DNA from: Kangiella shandongensis
GTDB lineage: Bacteria; Pseudomonadota; Gammaproteobacteria; Enterobacterales; Kangiellaceae
DNA: 64,000 nucleotides
Direction: 5' to 3'
Assembly (NCBI RefSeq): GCF_020005365.1
Contig: NZ_JACNML010000001.1
Span: forward strand, 370,683-434,682
The position numbers and the translations under genes were made by a program. The notes beneath the pieces were generated by a model. It did not search any database, was not told the DNA's origin, and saw nothing but the letters and a program-made list of their open reading frames with translations. Shown in pieces: positions 37,192 through 47,151 of the stretch. Position 1 is the stretch's first letter, and the number at the start of each line of letters is the position of its first letter.

Positions 37192-39072
37192 ATGGCACAG
37201 AATCAATTTTCGTTATTTAAACAAAAGTTTTTTTCATCATTTTTTATCACCCAGGCGTTAGGGGCATTGAATGACAATGTGTTCAAGCAAGCCATCATCA
37301 TGCTCATTGCATTCAACACTGCTTTTACAGGCGACACAGATCCGAATGTATTGACGAACTCTGCTCTGGCGCTTTTTATTATCCCAATGTTTCTATTCTC
37401 GGCCACAGCCGGACAAATCGCGGAAAAATACGAAAAGTCGTGGTTAATCAGGAAAATAAAAATTTTAGAAATACTGATCATGACACTCGCCGCATTCGGC
37501 TTTTATACCGCCAATATCTGGTTTTTATTAGGCATCTTATTTTTAATGGGTTTTCAGTCGAGTCTGTTTGGTCCCATCAAGTACAGTATCTTGCCACAAC
37601 ACCTATCCGATAAGGAACTTTTGGGCGGCAATGGCTTAGTCGAGATGGGAACCTTTCTCTCCATTATTATCGGCACCGTGATTGGCGGCATACTGGTAGG
37701 ACTGGATGATATTGGCATCAAGATATTATGCGGATTATTATTATTTGTTTCCCTCAGCGGTTACTTATCCAGCCGATACATCCCTTACACGCCGCCGGCA
37801 CAGCCCGATTTGACCATTAACTGGAACCCGCTTACCGAAACCTGGAAAACCTTTCAATACGCCAGAACCAACCGCGTGGTATTCCTATCCATTCTCGGTA
37901 TTTCCTGGTTCTGGTTTTATGGTGCTTTATTCCTGACCCAGATACCAAAGTTTGCACAGGGAAGTCTGAACGGTGATGAAAATGTTGCAACCATGATTCT
38001 GGCAACGTTTTCCGTTGGTATCGGCTTAGGCTCTGCCCTCTGTGAGTTCCTCTCAGGCCGTAAAGTCGAATTAGGGCTGGTACCGTTCGGTGCTATCGGC
38101 ATGACCTGGTTTGCGCTGGACATTTATTTCGCCAACCCAACCACGGGATATGCAGGCGAATTAGGTCCCATGGCTTTTTTAAGTCAAGAAGGCTCGATTA
38201 GGACTATCATCAACTGCGCCCTGGTAGGAGTATTCGGTGGCTTCTTTATCGTCCCTCTATACGCTTTAGTACAAGAGCGTTGTGAAAAAACACATTTAGC
38301 ACGAGTGATAGCCGGTAATAACATTTTAAACGCTTTTTTTATTGTGCTGTCTGCCGCCTTATCCGCCGTCACTCTTGGCAGTGGCATGACAATTCCTCAA
38401 CTGTTTCTTTTAACCTCCATTTTAAATGCCGTCGTCGCCATTTATATCTTTAGCTTAATCCCTGAATTCTTAATGCGGTTTTTAATATGGATATTAATTA
38501 ATACGGTTTATCGCGTAAAAAAAACCGGACTCGAGAACATTCCAGAAGAAGGCTCCTGTGTTGTCGTTTGTAATCATGTCAGCTATGTCGATGCTTTAAT
38601 TATTGGCGGCACCGTGCGCCGCCCGATGCGCTTCGTGATGTACCATAAAATCTTTAAAATACCGATCCTGAGTTTTATCTTCAAGACGGCGAGAGCCATC
38701 CCAATCGCAGGCCGTCACGAAAACCCTGAGTTATTAAATGAAGCCATGTATCAAATTTCAGAAGCTTTAGAGCAAGGCGAGATCGTCTGTATTTTTCCGG
38801 AAGGAAAACTGACTGCCGACGGTGAAATAAATGAATTTAAATCTGGTATTGAGCGCATACTGGAACAGTCACCGGTACCCGTTATACCAATGGCGCTACA
38901 GGGACTTTGGCAGAGCCTGTTCAGTCGCAAAACCGTGAATAAACTCATCGACCGCATTAAGCGATTAAGAACTAAAGTTCACCTAACAATTGGTGAACCG
39001 ATTTCTGCTGATGAAGCATCGAAAGAACGGCTGTATACTGTAGTCAGTGAACTCCGAAATAACAAACCCTGA
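37192..39072 (+). CDS. MFS transporter-acyltransferase fusion (LplT-PlsC type)
   Basis: 626 residues joining two functions. The N-terminal 420 residues form a 12-TM major facilitator of the lysophospholipid transporter (LplT) kind (FFITQALGALNDNVFKQA). The C-terminal 200 residues are a PlsC-like acyltransferase with the HX4D motif NHVSYVD and the substrate motif FPEGKLTADGE. It probably flips lysophospholipids inward and re-acylates them. In many related bacteria a third acyl-ACP synthetase domain is fused, as in Aas; it is absent here. ATG 37192 has GGGAAGG upstream. Confidence 0.87.
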   Translation: MAQNQFSLFKQKFFSSFFITQALGALNDNVFKQAIIMLIAFNTAFTGDTDPNVLTNSALALFIIPMFLFSATAGQIAEKYEKSWLIRKIKILEILIMTLAAFGFYTANIWFLLGILFLMGFQSSLFGPIKYSILPQHLSDKELLGGNGLVEMGTFLSIIIGTVIGGILVGLDDIGIKILCGLLLFVSLSGYLSSRYIPYTPPAQPDLTINWNPLTETWKTFQYARTNRVVFLSILGISWFWFYGALFLTQIPKFAQGSLNGDENVATMILATFSVGIGLGSALCEFLSGRKVELGLVPFGAIGMTWFALDIYFANPTTGYAGELGPMAFLSQEGSIRTIINCALVGVFGGFFIVPLYALVQERCEKTHLARVIAGNNILNAFFIVLSAALSAVTLGSGMTIPQLFLLTSILNAVVAIYIFSLIPEFLMRFLIWILINTVYRVKKTGLENIPEEGSCVVVCNHVSYVDALIIGGTVRRPMRFVMYHKIFKIPILSFIFKTARAIPIAGRHENPELLNEAMYQISEALEQGEIVCIFPEGKLTADGEINEFKSGIERILEQSPVPVIPMALQGLWQSLFSRKTVNKLIDRIKRLRTKVHLTIGEPISADEASKERLYTVVSELRNNKP

Positions 39073-39080
39073 GATTGTTT

Positions 39081-39626
39081 ATGAAAATCGTAAAGTATTT
39101 TTTTATTTTTATTGGTGTACTGCTATTAACGCTAGTGGCGATTGGTATTTTTAAGACAGACTTTAAGAGTCAGGCATCCGTTGTGATTGATGCTCCTAAG
39201 AAGCAAGTATTTGCGGTTTACCACAGTCCATTACTCTATAAGCAATGGATGAGTAATTTTCACAGCATTGAACAACTGGAAGGTCAGCCGAACGAGATTG
39301 GTAACAAACATCGCTTAACTTTTACCGCGGCAACCGAAGAAGTTACAACTCTGGATCAGACTTTAGCGGAAATTGTATCAGGCGAGCGGATTGTTTATCA
39401 TTATGACAACCAGTGGCTTAAAGGCACCAGTACTACACAATTTAGCACTGTCGACAATGATCAAACCAAGGTTGATCTGACTCTCGAGTACTCGGGTAAA
39501 GGCATTGTACAAAATGCGCTATTATTTTTAATGAGCTCTTCCGTTGATAAAGGCCATCAACACAACTTAGAACAGCTCAAAAAGTTAATAGAAAGCTCTT
39601 CGCCAGATGAGCTCAACGGCGACTAA
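39081..39626 (+). CDS. SRPBCC-family membrane-anchored protein
   Basis: 181 residues: one N-terminal transmembrane helix (about 4-23) and a START/SRPBCC-like ligand-binding domain (about 35-170, ASVVIDAPKKQVFAVY). Such proteins bind hydrophobic molecules; no enzyme motif is seen. It begins 8 bp after the MFS-acyltransferase gene, so a role in lipid handling alongside it is possible. ATG 39081 is preferred over TTG 39075. Its stop lies 2 bp from that of the convergent dtd gene. Confidence 0.78.
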   Translation: MKIVKYFFIFIGVLLLTLVAIGIFKTDFKSQASVVIDAPKKQVFAVYHSPLLYKQWMSNFHSIEQLEGQPNEIGNKHRLTFTAATEEVTTLDQTLAEIVSGERIVYHYDNQWLKGTSTTQFSTVDNDQTKVDLTLEYSGKGIVQNALLFLMSSSVDKGHQHNLEQLKKLIESSSPDELNGD

Positions 39627-39628
39627 AC

Positions 39629-40066
39629 TTATACCTGCAGGGTGAAAGTCACAGGTCCATCGTTCACCAGGTGGACCTTCATATCGGCCCCGAACTGCCC
39701 TGTTTTGACTTGTGGATATTGATGCCTGGCTTGTTCGACCAAGTAGTGAAATAGCTCTTCACCGACAGTGGGCGGCGCCGCACTGGAAAAGCTCGGACGC
39801 ATACCACTTTTGGTGTTTGCGGCTAAGGTAAACTGCGGTACCAACAATAAACCTCCCTGAATAGCCTCAACGGAAAGGTTCATCTTATCGTCTTCATCGG
39901 CAAAAATACGATAACCCAGCATTTTTTTTAATAGCTTATCTGCTTTGGATTTGTCGTCACCCCGCTCAACACCGATTAGTGCCATAATGCCTTGTTCAAT
40001 AGCACCGACAATCTCATCTCCAACAACAACTTTTGACTCAGTGACTCGTTGTATTAATGCAATCAT
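39629..40066 (-). CDS. dtd: D-aminoacyl-tRNA deacylase
   Basis: Homodimeric proofreading enzyme that hydrolyses D-aminoacyl-tRNA (and Gly-tRNA-Ala). The sequence [15 protein letters not shown], the substrate-site motif [19 protein letters not shown] and the Gly-Pro motif VNDGPVTF are all present. 145 residues, identical to E. coli in length. It lies 5 bp downstream of a small lipoprotein gene on the same strand, and no clear ribosome binding site precedes its ATG, so translation may be coupled. Confidence 0.96.
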   Translation of the reverse strand: MIALIQRVTESKVVVGDEIVGAIEQGIMALIGVERGDDKSKADKLLKKMLGYRIFADEDDKMNLSVEAIQGGLLLVPQFTLAANTKSGMRPSFSSAAPPTVGEELFHYLVEQARHQYPQVKTGQFGADMKVHLVNDGPVTFTLQV

Positions 40067-40071
40067 AGCAA

Positions 40072-40434
40072 TTAATTATTATTTTCTGGCTCTTCTTTAT
40101 CTTCGTCGATGACGTCATCTTCGTTCACTTCTTCGATGATAACTTCACCACCCTCAGGGCGCTCACCGATACCTTTCTCTTCAGCGATCCGGGCGTACGC
40201 TTGTCGCATGCAGCGGCTCATGTCTTCTTCATTGCCCTCATAATCATCCAGACAAAGACGATACTCATACTGCAACTCTTCCTTAACGCTAGTCTCCATA
40301 AAGACAGTTTTATCCGGCTGCCCACCCAGCAAACGGCTCATGGTTTTTAAAAAGCCATTGCCATTGGTCGAGCTGCACGCTGACAGGGCTAAAACACTGC
40401 ACAAAGTAACCAGCAAACACCTTGCCTGAGTCAT
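40072..40434 (-). CDS. Small lipoprotein with acidic tail
   Basis: 120 residues with a lipoprotein signal peptide ending in LSAC (Cys20). The middle part has two cysteines ([15 protein letters not shown]). The last 35 residues are highly acidic (Glu/Asp/Asn rich) and probably disordered. No family recognised. It is co-directional with dtd, 5 bp upstream of it; the pairing suggests co-transcription but says little about function. Confidence 0.72.
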   Translation of the reverse strand: MTQARCLLVTLCSVLALSACSSTNGNGFLKTMSRLLGGQPDKTVFMETSVKEELQYEYRLCLDDYEGNEEDMSRCMRQAYARIAEEKGIGERPEGGEVIIEEVNEDDVIDEDKEEPENNN

Positions 40435-40503
40435 AAAGTTTTCCTAACTTTTAATCTGATTATGGGCTATCACTATAGCATAGCATCGGTAACTGTCATT
40501 ACA

Positions 40504-40532
40504 AAAAAGCCGCTGGATTTCAGCGGCTTTTA
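40504..40532 (-). terminator. Terminator of typA
   Basis: A stem AAAAGCCGCTG/CAGCGGCTTTT with a 5-nt loop lies just after the typA stop, with a T-run on the minus strand. Confidence 0.88.
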
Positions 40533-40537
40533 ATCTA

Positions 40538-42358
40538 TCAGCTTTTCGGCGGTCTTGCGGCTCTTTTGCGCTCACTTTCCGTTAAGTGTTTCTTACGTAA
40601 ACGAATATTATCAGGCGTCACCTCTACCAGCTCATCATCATTAATGAACTCCAGAGCCTGCTCCAAGGTCAGCTTCACCGGCGGCGTCAGTACCTGTGCA
40701 TCATCAGTACCGGCGGCGCGCACGTTTGTTAACTGCTTGCCTTTTAAGCAGTTGACCGTCAGGTCATTGGCGCGGCTATGAATACCGACAACCTGCCCCT
40801 CGTACACTTCATCACCATGCTTGGTAAATAAGCGACCACGTTCCTGCAGGTTAAACAGGGCATTGGTAAGCGCCTTGCCTTGCGAATTAGAAATTAGAAC
40901 ACCATTGGTTCGCTGACCAATGTCACCGCCTTTATGCGGACCATAATGATCGAACGTATGGTACATCAGGCCGCTGCCTGAGGTTAGCGTTAAGAACTCC
41001 GTCTGGAAACCAATCAAACCACGACTTGGCATCATAAAGTCCATGCGAATACGCCCCTTACCATCCGGAGACATGTTGGTCATTTCAGCCTTTCGCTCGC
41101 CTAAACGCTCCATCACACTTCCCTGGTGCTCTTCATGCACATCGATCGTTACCGTCTCATAGGGTTCTTCCAGCTGACCATTGACCTCATGGATAATCAC
41201 TTCCGGTCTGGATACAGCCAACTCATAACCTTCACGGCGCATATTTTCGATCAGAATACCCAGGTGTAGCTCACCACGTCCCGAAACACGGTATTTATCC
41301 GGATCATCCGTTTCTTCAACACGCAAAGCCACATTGTGTACTAGCTCCTGCTCCAGCCGCTCGAGAATGTTACGAGACGTCACAAACTTGCCTTCCTTAC
41401 CGGCGAAAGGCGAGGTATTCACCTGAAAAGTCATGGTAACCGTTGGTTCATCAACGCTCAAAGCCGGCAACGCTTCTACCGCGGTAGGATCACAGATAGT
41501 GTCAGAGATTTTTAGATCGCCCAGGCCGGATACTGCGATAATATCGCCAGCATGCGCCTCGGTCACTTCATGACGGTCGAGTCCCAGATAGCCCAGCACC
41601 TGCCCGACTTTACCATTACGCTTGGTTCCGTCGGCGGAGATCACCGTCACCTGCTGGTTAACCTTGACGGTGCCGCGTTTAACGCGTCCAACGCCAATAA
41701 CCCCAACATACGAGTTATAGTCTAACTGTGAAACCTGCATCTGATATCCACCCTCGGAATTCGCTGGTGGCGGGGATACGCAGTCGACGATAGTTTCAAA
41801 CAATGGTGTCATATCAGAGCCTTCCTGCTCGGCATCCATGCTGGCCCAACCGTTGATAGCCGAGGCATAGACCACATCAAAATCCAGTTGCTCATCTGTT
41901 GCACCAAGATTGTCAAATAAATCAAAGACCTGATCCATAACCCAGTCTGGACGGGCTCCCGGCTTATCGACTTTATTGATGACAACGATAGGCTTTAAAC
42001 CTTGAGCAAATGCCTTTTGCGTCACAAAACGGGTTTGTGGCATCGGGCCTTCCTGAGCATCCACCAGCAACAATACCGAGTCCACCATCGACATGACGCG
42101 CTCAACTTCACCGCCAAAATCAGCATGTCCCGGTGTGTCCACGATATTAATACGGTAGTCGTTCCACTTGATGGCGGTGTTTTTCGCTAAAATGGTAATT
42201 CCGCGCTCTTTCTCCAGATCGTTGGAATCCATGACGCGATCCTGCTCACCAGCACGCTCACCCAAAGTGCCAGACTGCTCTAACATCTTGTCTACTAAGG
42301 TCGTTTTACCATGGTCAACGTGAGCAATAATCGCAATGTTTCGTAACTTATCAATCAT
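40538..42358 (-). CDS. typA: Translational GTPase TypA/BipA
   Basis: Ribosome-binding GTPase of the EF-G/LepA superfamily involved in 50S assembly and stress or cold adaptation. G1 is AHVDHGKTT, the switch I region has ERGITI, G3 is DTPGHADF and G4 is NKVDK. Beta-barrel, EF-G III- and V-like domains and the BipA-specific C-terminal domain follow. 606 residues, the family length. It is monocistronic with its own terminator. Confidence 0.97.
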   Translation of the reverse strand: MIDKLRNIAIIAHVDHGKTTLVDKMLEQSGTLGERAGEQDRVMDSNDLEKERGITILAKNTAIKWNDYRINIVDTPGHADFGGEVERVMSMVDSVLLLVDAQEGPMPQTRFVTQKAFAQGLKPIVVINKVDKPGARPDWVMDQVFDLFDNLGATDEQLDFDVVYASAINGWASMDAEQEGSDMTPLFETIVDCVSPPPANSEGGYQMQVSQLDYNSYVGVIGVGRVKRGTVKVNQQVTVISADGTKRNGKVGQVLGYLGLDRHEVTEAHAGDIIAVSGLGDLKISDTICDPTAVEALPALSVDEPTVTMTFQVNTSPFAGKEGKFVTSRNILERLEQELVHNVALRVEETDDPDKYRVSGRGELHLGILIENMRREGYELAVSRPEVIIHEVNGQLEEPYETVTIDVHEEHQGSVMERLGERKAEMTNMSPDGKGRIRMDFMMPSRGLIGFQTEFLTLTSGSGLMYHTFDHYGPHKGGDIGQRTNGVLISNSQGKALTNALFNLQERGRLFTKHGDEVYEGQVVGIHSRANDLTVNCLKGKQLTNVRAAGTDDAQVLTPPVKLTLEQALEFINDDELVEVTPDNIRLRKKHLTESERKRAARPPKS

Positions 42359-42447
42359 AAATATCTTCTACACAAAAAAATTGGCGCCATTCTATACCAG
42401 ATAGCGTCATTCGCACAGAAAATAATCAAATATTTATTGGTAGCGTC

Positions 42448-44577
42448 TTATTGTTTATCAGTGGTGATACGATTACGGCCCAGTCTCTTGCTCTCATAGA
42501 GCAGTTTATCCGCCTTCGACACCATTTGATGATAATCCAGATTAAACTGCTCCACCTGGCTGTAAGCACCGATACTGATAGTGAACTGGATATGCTCTTC
42601 ACCATGCTCGACCGTCATTGACTCGATATTCTGTCTCAGCTTTTCTAACAGCTGTAAGTGGTTTGCAACGTCAGTACCAACGATTAAGACAATAAACTCT
42701 TCACCGCCAAAACGCGCGACAAAATCAGTATCCCGTTTAAACACATCCCCTAAGACCTTACCGACGCGGATCAGGCACCGATCACCAGCCGAATGCCCAT
42801 AACCATCATTGACCGCTTTAAAGTGATCCAGATCCATGATCGCCAAGGTCATTGGCGTTTTATTCCGGCAGGCCAGCTGATAGACCTTATCCACCACCTG
42901 CTCAAAGCCTCGACGATTCAGAATACCTGTCAGAGGATCATGCGTGCTGAGTTTTTCTAACTTCTGATTCAATAACACCAGTTCCCTGGTTTTGTCATCC
43001 ACTTGCTGCTGTAACTCGTCCTGAAACTCTAGCATTAACTGCTGCGACTCAAGCAACTGCTGTCTGACCGACTCAATTTCCTGGCTGGAAAAATATGAAG
43101 CAGGCTTACGCGGTACTGGCCGATGTAAGGCAAAATAATTAACCATTCGCTCAAGCGGTCGAGTCACCTGTAACGCAATACGCCTCGTTACCTCAAGCGC
43201 AATACCCGATATAATCAATAAAATAATGATTAGTCCATAAAAGTCCTTTTTATAGGACTCGATTAAGCCATCAAACGGCGTCAAAACAAAAATCCGCCAA
43301 CCGTCATCAGTACTCACTCTTTTATAGTTATAAGCGCCATTTTTCAGTTCCACAGCCTTTAAGCTATTGGTATAAGGCTGACCTGTTTCTGCCAGCTCGA
43401 GACGGTCTAGCGCCCTCAGCTGCAGTTCCTCAGAGGCATATATTACATGATTGGACTCATCCAATACCAGAACCGACGTTTCATCACCCAAATGGTCAAT
43501 TCTCTCAAAGTCCGGTAGATTCAGCGACCCTTCAACAATTCCTCTGAATTGCCCCTCAATAACGATTGGTGCACTAACAGCAATAATTGGATCGGCACCA
43601 AAACCTCGCCCTTTAAACACACCTGAAACATAAGCCTGCAAACTTTGCCTGGTTTGTTTAAAGTAATCTCGATCGCTCACGTCTCGCTTCTCAATCGGTT
43701 GCTTTAATAATTCCTCAAAATTCGCATATGGCGTCCCTTGGGTTACAATCCCATGTTCATCAGTGACAATCATGGTAAGGAGACCCGGGTACTGCTTGCC
43801 CCAGACATTAAGCATCTCCTGCTTAAATTTATCAGTGGTGTCTTTATGGCTAAACACCTCCGCCAAGTTTTGAATGGCTTTCTGGTGATAACGAGTGTGC
43901 TCCTGAGCAAGCTCAGTCAGGTGCTTTGCTCGAATATCCAGCTGCTTAGTCAGCTGCTGCTCAAATCTGTCCGCAGTATTGTCACTTAAAATAAACGTGA
44001 TAATCACCGAGGGCAGCGCAATACTGATTAATGCCAACTCAAATATTCTACTGGATAACCTTGGCAGTACTGCTTGATGTTTAAGGGCATACCAACGCAG
44101 TGGAATAAAAGGGCGAATCATCGACGCCAGAGAGACATTTAATATCCCGGTCAGGGCCTGCTTGATCAAAATGACCTGCATAAACTCTCTGGAACTAATA
44201 TCAAAAAACACCACGATAGACATTAGAACCACCGGGATCCCGATCAAGAGCCAGAAGATAACATCAGCCAATATGAGAAGCACGCCTTTGCGATACAGCA
44301 ATACCAAAGCAATAGATTCTAATAGAGACAGTAAAACCAGGGGAAAGCTTTGGGTGGATGAATAAAGTCCGACAGCAGCAAAAATGGCTGTGATGATTGC
44401 TGGCCAGGAGCCACGGGTTATCAGGCAAATCACGACAAAGATCTGCCCCAGATGTATACTCATGTTTCCATACACTGGAATCAGTGCTAAATAATTAACC
44501 AGAAAGGCTAATACCCCCGCACTAGAGACGAACTTCCAGTGATTCCTTCTCGTCAAAGTCCCAAAAGGCTTTTCCAG
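42448..44577 (-). CDS. Membrane diguanylate cyclase with periplasmic sensor
   Basis: Predicted c-di-GMP synthase. The N-terminus has about six transmembrane helices (about 15-175, MASE-like), then a periplasmic Cache-like sensor (about 205-425), another transmembrane helix (about 430-450) and a coiled coil. The C-terminal GGDEF domain has the active site RFGGEEF; no EAL domain is present. I place the start at CTG 44577 because AAGGAGG ends 5 nt upstream and the frame is open (MEKPFGTL...). The first ordinary start is TTG at 44556, which has no ribosome binding site, so gene finders would give 702 instead of 709 residues. Transcribed alone. Confidence 0.85.
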   Translation of the reverse strand: MEKPFGTLTRRNHWKFVSSAGVLAFLVNYLALIPVYGNMSIHLGQIFVVICLITRGSWPAIITAIFAAVGLYSSTQSFPLVLLSLLESIALVLLYRKGVLLILADVIFWLLIGIPVVLMSIVVFFDISSREFMQVILIKQALTGILNVSLASMIRPFIPLRWYALKHQAVLPRLSSRIFELALISIALPSVIITFILSDNTADRFEQQLTKQLDIRAKHLTELAQEHTRYHQKAIQNLAEVFSHKDTTDKFKQEMLNVWGKQYPGLLTMIVTDEHGIVTQGTPYANFEELLKQPIEKRDVSDRDYFKQTRQSLQAYVSGVFKGRGFGADPIIAVSAPIVIEGQFRGIVEGSLNLPDFERIDHLGDETSVLVLDESNHVIYASEELQLRALDRLELAETGQPYTNSLKAVELKNGAYNYKRVSTDDGWRIFVLTPFDGLIESYKKDFYGLIIILLIISGIALEVTRRIALQVTRPLERMVNYFALHRPVPRKPASYFSSQEIESVRQQLLESQQLMLEFQDELQQQVDDKTRELVLLNQKLEKLSTHDPLTGILNRRGFEQVVDKVYQLACRNKTPMTLAIMDLDHFKAVNDGYGHSAGDRCLIRVGKVLGDVFKRDTDFVARFGGEEFIVLIVGTDVANHLQLLEKLRQNIESMTVEHGEEHIQFTISIGAYSQVEQFNLDYHQMVSKADKLLYESKRLGRNRITTDKQ

Positions 44578-44743
44578 AACGACCTCCTTATAGTTATAAT
44601 TCCTAATATCCCAGTTTTTTCAAAAACTTACAACCCTTCGTAAAAATTCTTGTGCGTTGCCTTTGCCTCCAGGGCTCAGCTAATATATAATCGCTGTCCA
44701 TTTTTTGAGCACCCACAATGTTATAAGTTGTTGTTTTTCTGTT

Positions 44744-45829
44744 ATGACTACCCAAAAATCTGTACAAAATACTCAAAAGCCCCAGAAGCAACGTAAAGCC
44801 GTTGCCCTGATATCCGGCGGCTTAGACTCACTCCTTGCAGCAAAAGTGGTGCAAGAACAAGGCGTCCACGTTGAGGGTATCAACTTCTTCACAGGTTTCT
44901 GTGTAGAAGGTCACACCCATGCCATCCGCAAAAAGGACAAAGATAAGCAAAAGCGTAACAATGCGCTATGGGTAGCAGAGCAGCTTGGCATCAAGCTACA
45001 TATCATTGATATCTCTGAAGAATATAAAGATATCGTTTTAAACCCCAAACATGGTTATGGGGCTAACCTGAACCCTTGTCTGGATTGCAAGATATTCATG
45101 GTTAATCAGGCACAGGCCTGGGCTTGGGCCGAAGAAAACGGTTTTGACTTTATCATCACTGGCGAAGTCATTGGTCAGCGCCCTAAATCACAACGCAAAG
45201 AAACCATGCCGATTATCGCTCGAGAATCCGGCGCAGAAGACAGGCTGCTACGCCCCCTGTGTGCCCAAAATTTAATGCCGACGCTACCAGAGCGTGAGGG
45301 ATGGGTTAACAGAGAGGAGCTGTATGACTTTTCTGGTCGAAGCCGCAAGCCACAGTTTGAACTGGCCAAAAAGTTTGGCTTTGAAGATTATGCTCAACCG
45401 GCTGGTGGTTGCTGCTTCCTGACCGATGCTAATTACTCGAAGAAATTAGCCGATCTTTGGGACGCACGCGGTGAGCGTCGCTACGAATTAGACGATATTA
45501 TGCTGTTAAAAGTTGGCCGTCATATTCGTCCGAAAAAGAACTTTAAACTTATTGTTAGTCGCGAGGAAGGTGAAAACAATTTCCTTCGCGGTTACAAAAA
45601 ACAATTTACCAGCATCCATACGGTGAGCCATGGCGGGCCGTTAACGCTATTAGATGGTGAATTCAATAAAGACGACATCAAACTCGCGGCTCAAATTGCC
45701 GCCCGATATTCGGGCGGAAAGCATGCCGATCATGTCACGGTACAGGTGGAAAACTATCAAGGTAGCTCGTTTGTCATGGACATCGAGCCCATGCCGGCAG
45801 AAGACGTCAAGCAGGAGTGGCATGTATGA
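44744..45829 (+). CDS. PP-loop ATPase, tRNA-thiolation-like protein with NFACT-type C-terminal domain
   Basis: 361-residue protein with an N-terminal PP-loop ATP pyrophosphatase domain (ALISGGLDSLLAAKV, an SGGxDS motif), as in MnmA and ThiI. Cysteines in NPCLDCK and GGCCFL could carry a persulfide or an iron-sulfur cluster, as in other thiouridylases. The C-terminal third (about 250-350) resembles the NFACT-R RNA-binding domain (MLLKVGRHIRPKKNFKLIV). It probably thiolates tRNA, but the target base is unknown; it is neither canonical MnmA nor ThiI. Its stop overlaps the start of a TusA-like gene (ATGA). ATG 44744 is chosen over an upstream TTG at 44705 that would add a cysteine-rich extension. 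Confidence 0.8.
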   Translation: MTTQKSVQNTQKPQKQRKAVALISGGLDSLLAAKVVQEQGVHVEGINFFTGFCVEGHTHAIRKKDKDKQKRNNALWVAEQLGIKLHIIDISEEYKDIVLNPKHGYGANLNPCLDCKIFMVNQAQAWAWAEENGFDFIITGEVIGQRPKSQRKETMPIIARESGAEDRLLRPLCAQNLMPTLPEREGWVNREELYDFSGRSRKPQFELAKKFGFEDYAQPAGGCCFLTDANYSKKLADLWDARGERRYELDDIMLLKVGRHIRPKKNFKLIVSREEGENNFLRGYKKQFTSIHTVSHGGPLTLLDGEFNKDDIKLAAQIAARYSGGKHADHVTVQVENYQGSSFVMDIEPMPAEDVKQEWHV

Positions 45830-46047
45830 GTACACAAACTTTAGACTGTCGTCGCCTGCTCTGTCCCATGCCGGTGATCCGTACTCAAAATGCATTAAAA
45901 GAGCTAAATGATGACGACATATTAGAAGTCATCTGTACCGATCCAGGTACTCTCAATGATATCCCTACCTGGTGCCGTATCAATGATCATCAGGTCCTGT
46001 CGACAGAAGAAGTGGATAATGAAATTATTTTTCAGATAAAAAAATAA
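45826..46047 (+). CDS. TusA/SirA-like sulfur carrier protein
   Basis: 73-residue sulfur carrier of the TusA (SirA/YeeD) family. It has the CPxP signature LLCPMPVIRTQNAL with the persulfide-bearing Cys. Its ATG overlaps the stop of the PP-loop gene, so the two are translated together, and this protein is the obvious sulfur donor for it. It is not necessarily the housekeeping TusA of the MnmA pathway, so I leave the symbol blank. No terminator is obvious downstream. Confidence 0.87.
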   Translation: MSTQTLDCRRLLCPMPVIRTQNALKELNDDDILEVICTDPGTLNDIPTWCRINDHQVLSTEEVDNEIIFQIKK

Positions 46048-46105
46048 ACCTTATACGGGGCTGAAGCTCTTTCACCTGAGAAGACAAAAGCTGATAATAA
46101 GTTTT

Positions 46106-47083
46106 TTACGAAAGAATCAGCCCCCAGGCTACTTTATGATTGTCACTTCTTAGCTCTATCATCGATTCCACATTACGCCCAAATTGTTTAACCGTATCAC
46201 AAAGTTCAATCAACTCTTTCTTTGTTAATGCAGCTTCTATCAACTCTTCTATCCTCGAGTTGCTCTGTTCAAGTTCTTTAATAAACTCTTGAAGCTTTTC
46301 TTTTGCTTTTGCAGCACCTTGTTCTCTCGCCATTCTGAAAACTAGGTCTGACAATGTTAACGATTCCTGCAAGACATCTGGTATGGCGCTACTCTCAATT
46401 TTTGATGCTATCAAATTGCTTTCAATATTGAAGCGTTTTCTAAGCTCTATCGCTTCTTTATCTTGCTTTAATTTTTCAATATTTGCCGGATTCCTCAACT
46501 TGGCAAATACAGGGATTAATTTCTCTACTACACTAAAAAACGATGAGTCTTCTAACAAATAAGTGGTATGCTGATGCTCATCTTTAGCCACATCAGTTAA
46601 CACTGACTCGGCGTGATGAACGATAAAACGGGCAGTCCCCCCCTCTGTCAAAACCCGAAAGACTTCCTTCAATGTCTGATGATTTAAGCTATATTCTAAC
46701 CCGAACTGGCTGATAACAACATCAAAGGCCCCACTCTTAAAAGGCATGTCTTCAATAGAGGTGTTGTAGAAAAAGTCTACGTTCTTAGTAAGATCTGTGA
46801 ACTTATCCTTGACCTTTCCCTTGTCTACCTCTGACAAGTCAACCCCGGTAAATGATGAAATATCTCTACCAAGTTTGATTTGCGAGTCAATAAGTTTCCT
46901 TATTGCATCTCCTTTACCCGTACATAGATCTAAAACCTTGCTACCAGTATTTAACGCTAAGGCACAATCCAACCAAAACTGTTCAATGTCTGAGTTTTCT
47001 GACTCTATTCCCTGGCAACAGGAGTCTGCAAAGTGCTTTTTCCAGTAATTTGACCAATTTTGTTGTCGTTCTATTTTGTTCAT
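46106..47083 (-). CDS. SAM-dependent methyltransferase, class I
   Basis: 325 residues. The N-terminal 160 residues form a class I methyltransferase fold: motif I VLDLCTGKGDA, the acidic residue in FTGVDLSE and motif II FDVVISQFGLEYS. The C-terminal half (about 200-300) is largely helical and coiled-coil-like with no recognised domain. The substrate is unknown. The gene is more AT-rich than its neighbours and may have been acquired. It is downstream of the TonB receptor gene on the same strand, but a terminator lies between the two. Confidence 0.8.
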   Translation of the reverse strand: MNKIERQQNWSNYWKKHFADSCCQGIESENSDIEQFWLDCALALNTGSKVLDLCTGKGDAIRKLIDSQIKLGRDISSFTGVDLSEVDKGKVKDKFTDLTKNVDFFYNTSIEDMPFKSGAFDVVISQFGLEYSLNHQTLKEVFRVLTEGGTARFIVHHAESVLTDVAKDEHQHTTYLLEDSSFFSVVEKLIPVFAKLRNPANIEKLKQDKEAIELRKRFNIESNLIASKIESSAIPDVLQESLTLSDLVFRMAREQGAAKAKEKLQEFIKELEQSNSRIEELIEAALTKKELIELCDTVKQFGRNVESMIELRSDNHKVAWGLILS

Positions 47084-47102
47084 TTATTAACCTTAAAAAG
47101 AA

Positions 47103-47127
47103 AAAGGGCGAAATAAATTCGCCCTTT
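47103..47127 (-). terminator. Terminator of the TonB-dependent receptor gene
   Basis: A perfect 10-bp stem AAAGGGCGAA/TTCGCCCTTT with a 5-nt loop is followed on the minus strand by a T-rich stretch. It lies between the receptor gene and the methyltransferase gene. Confidence 0.85.
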
Positions 47128-47151
47128 CCTGTTCAACACTGTAACTAACTA

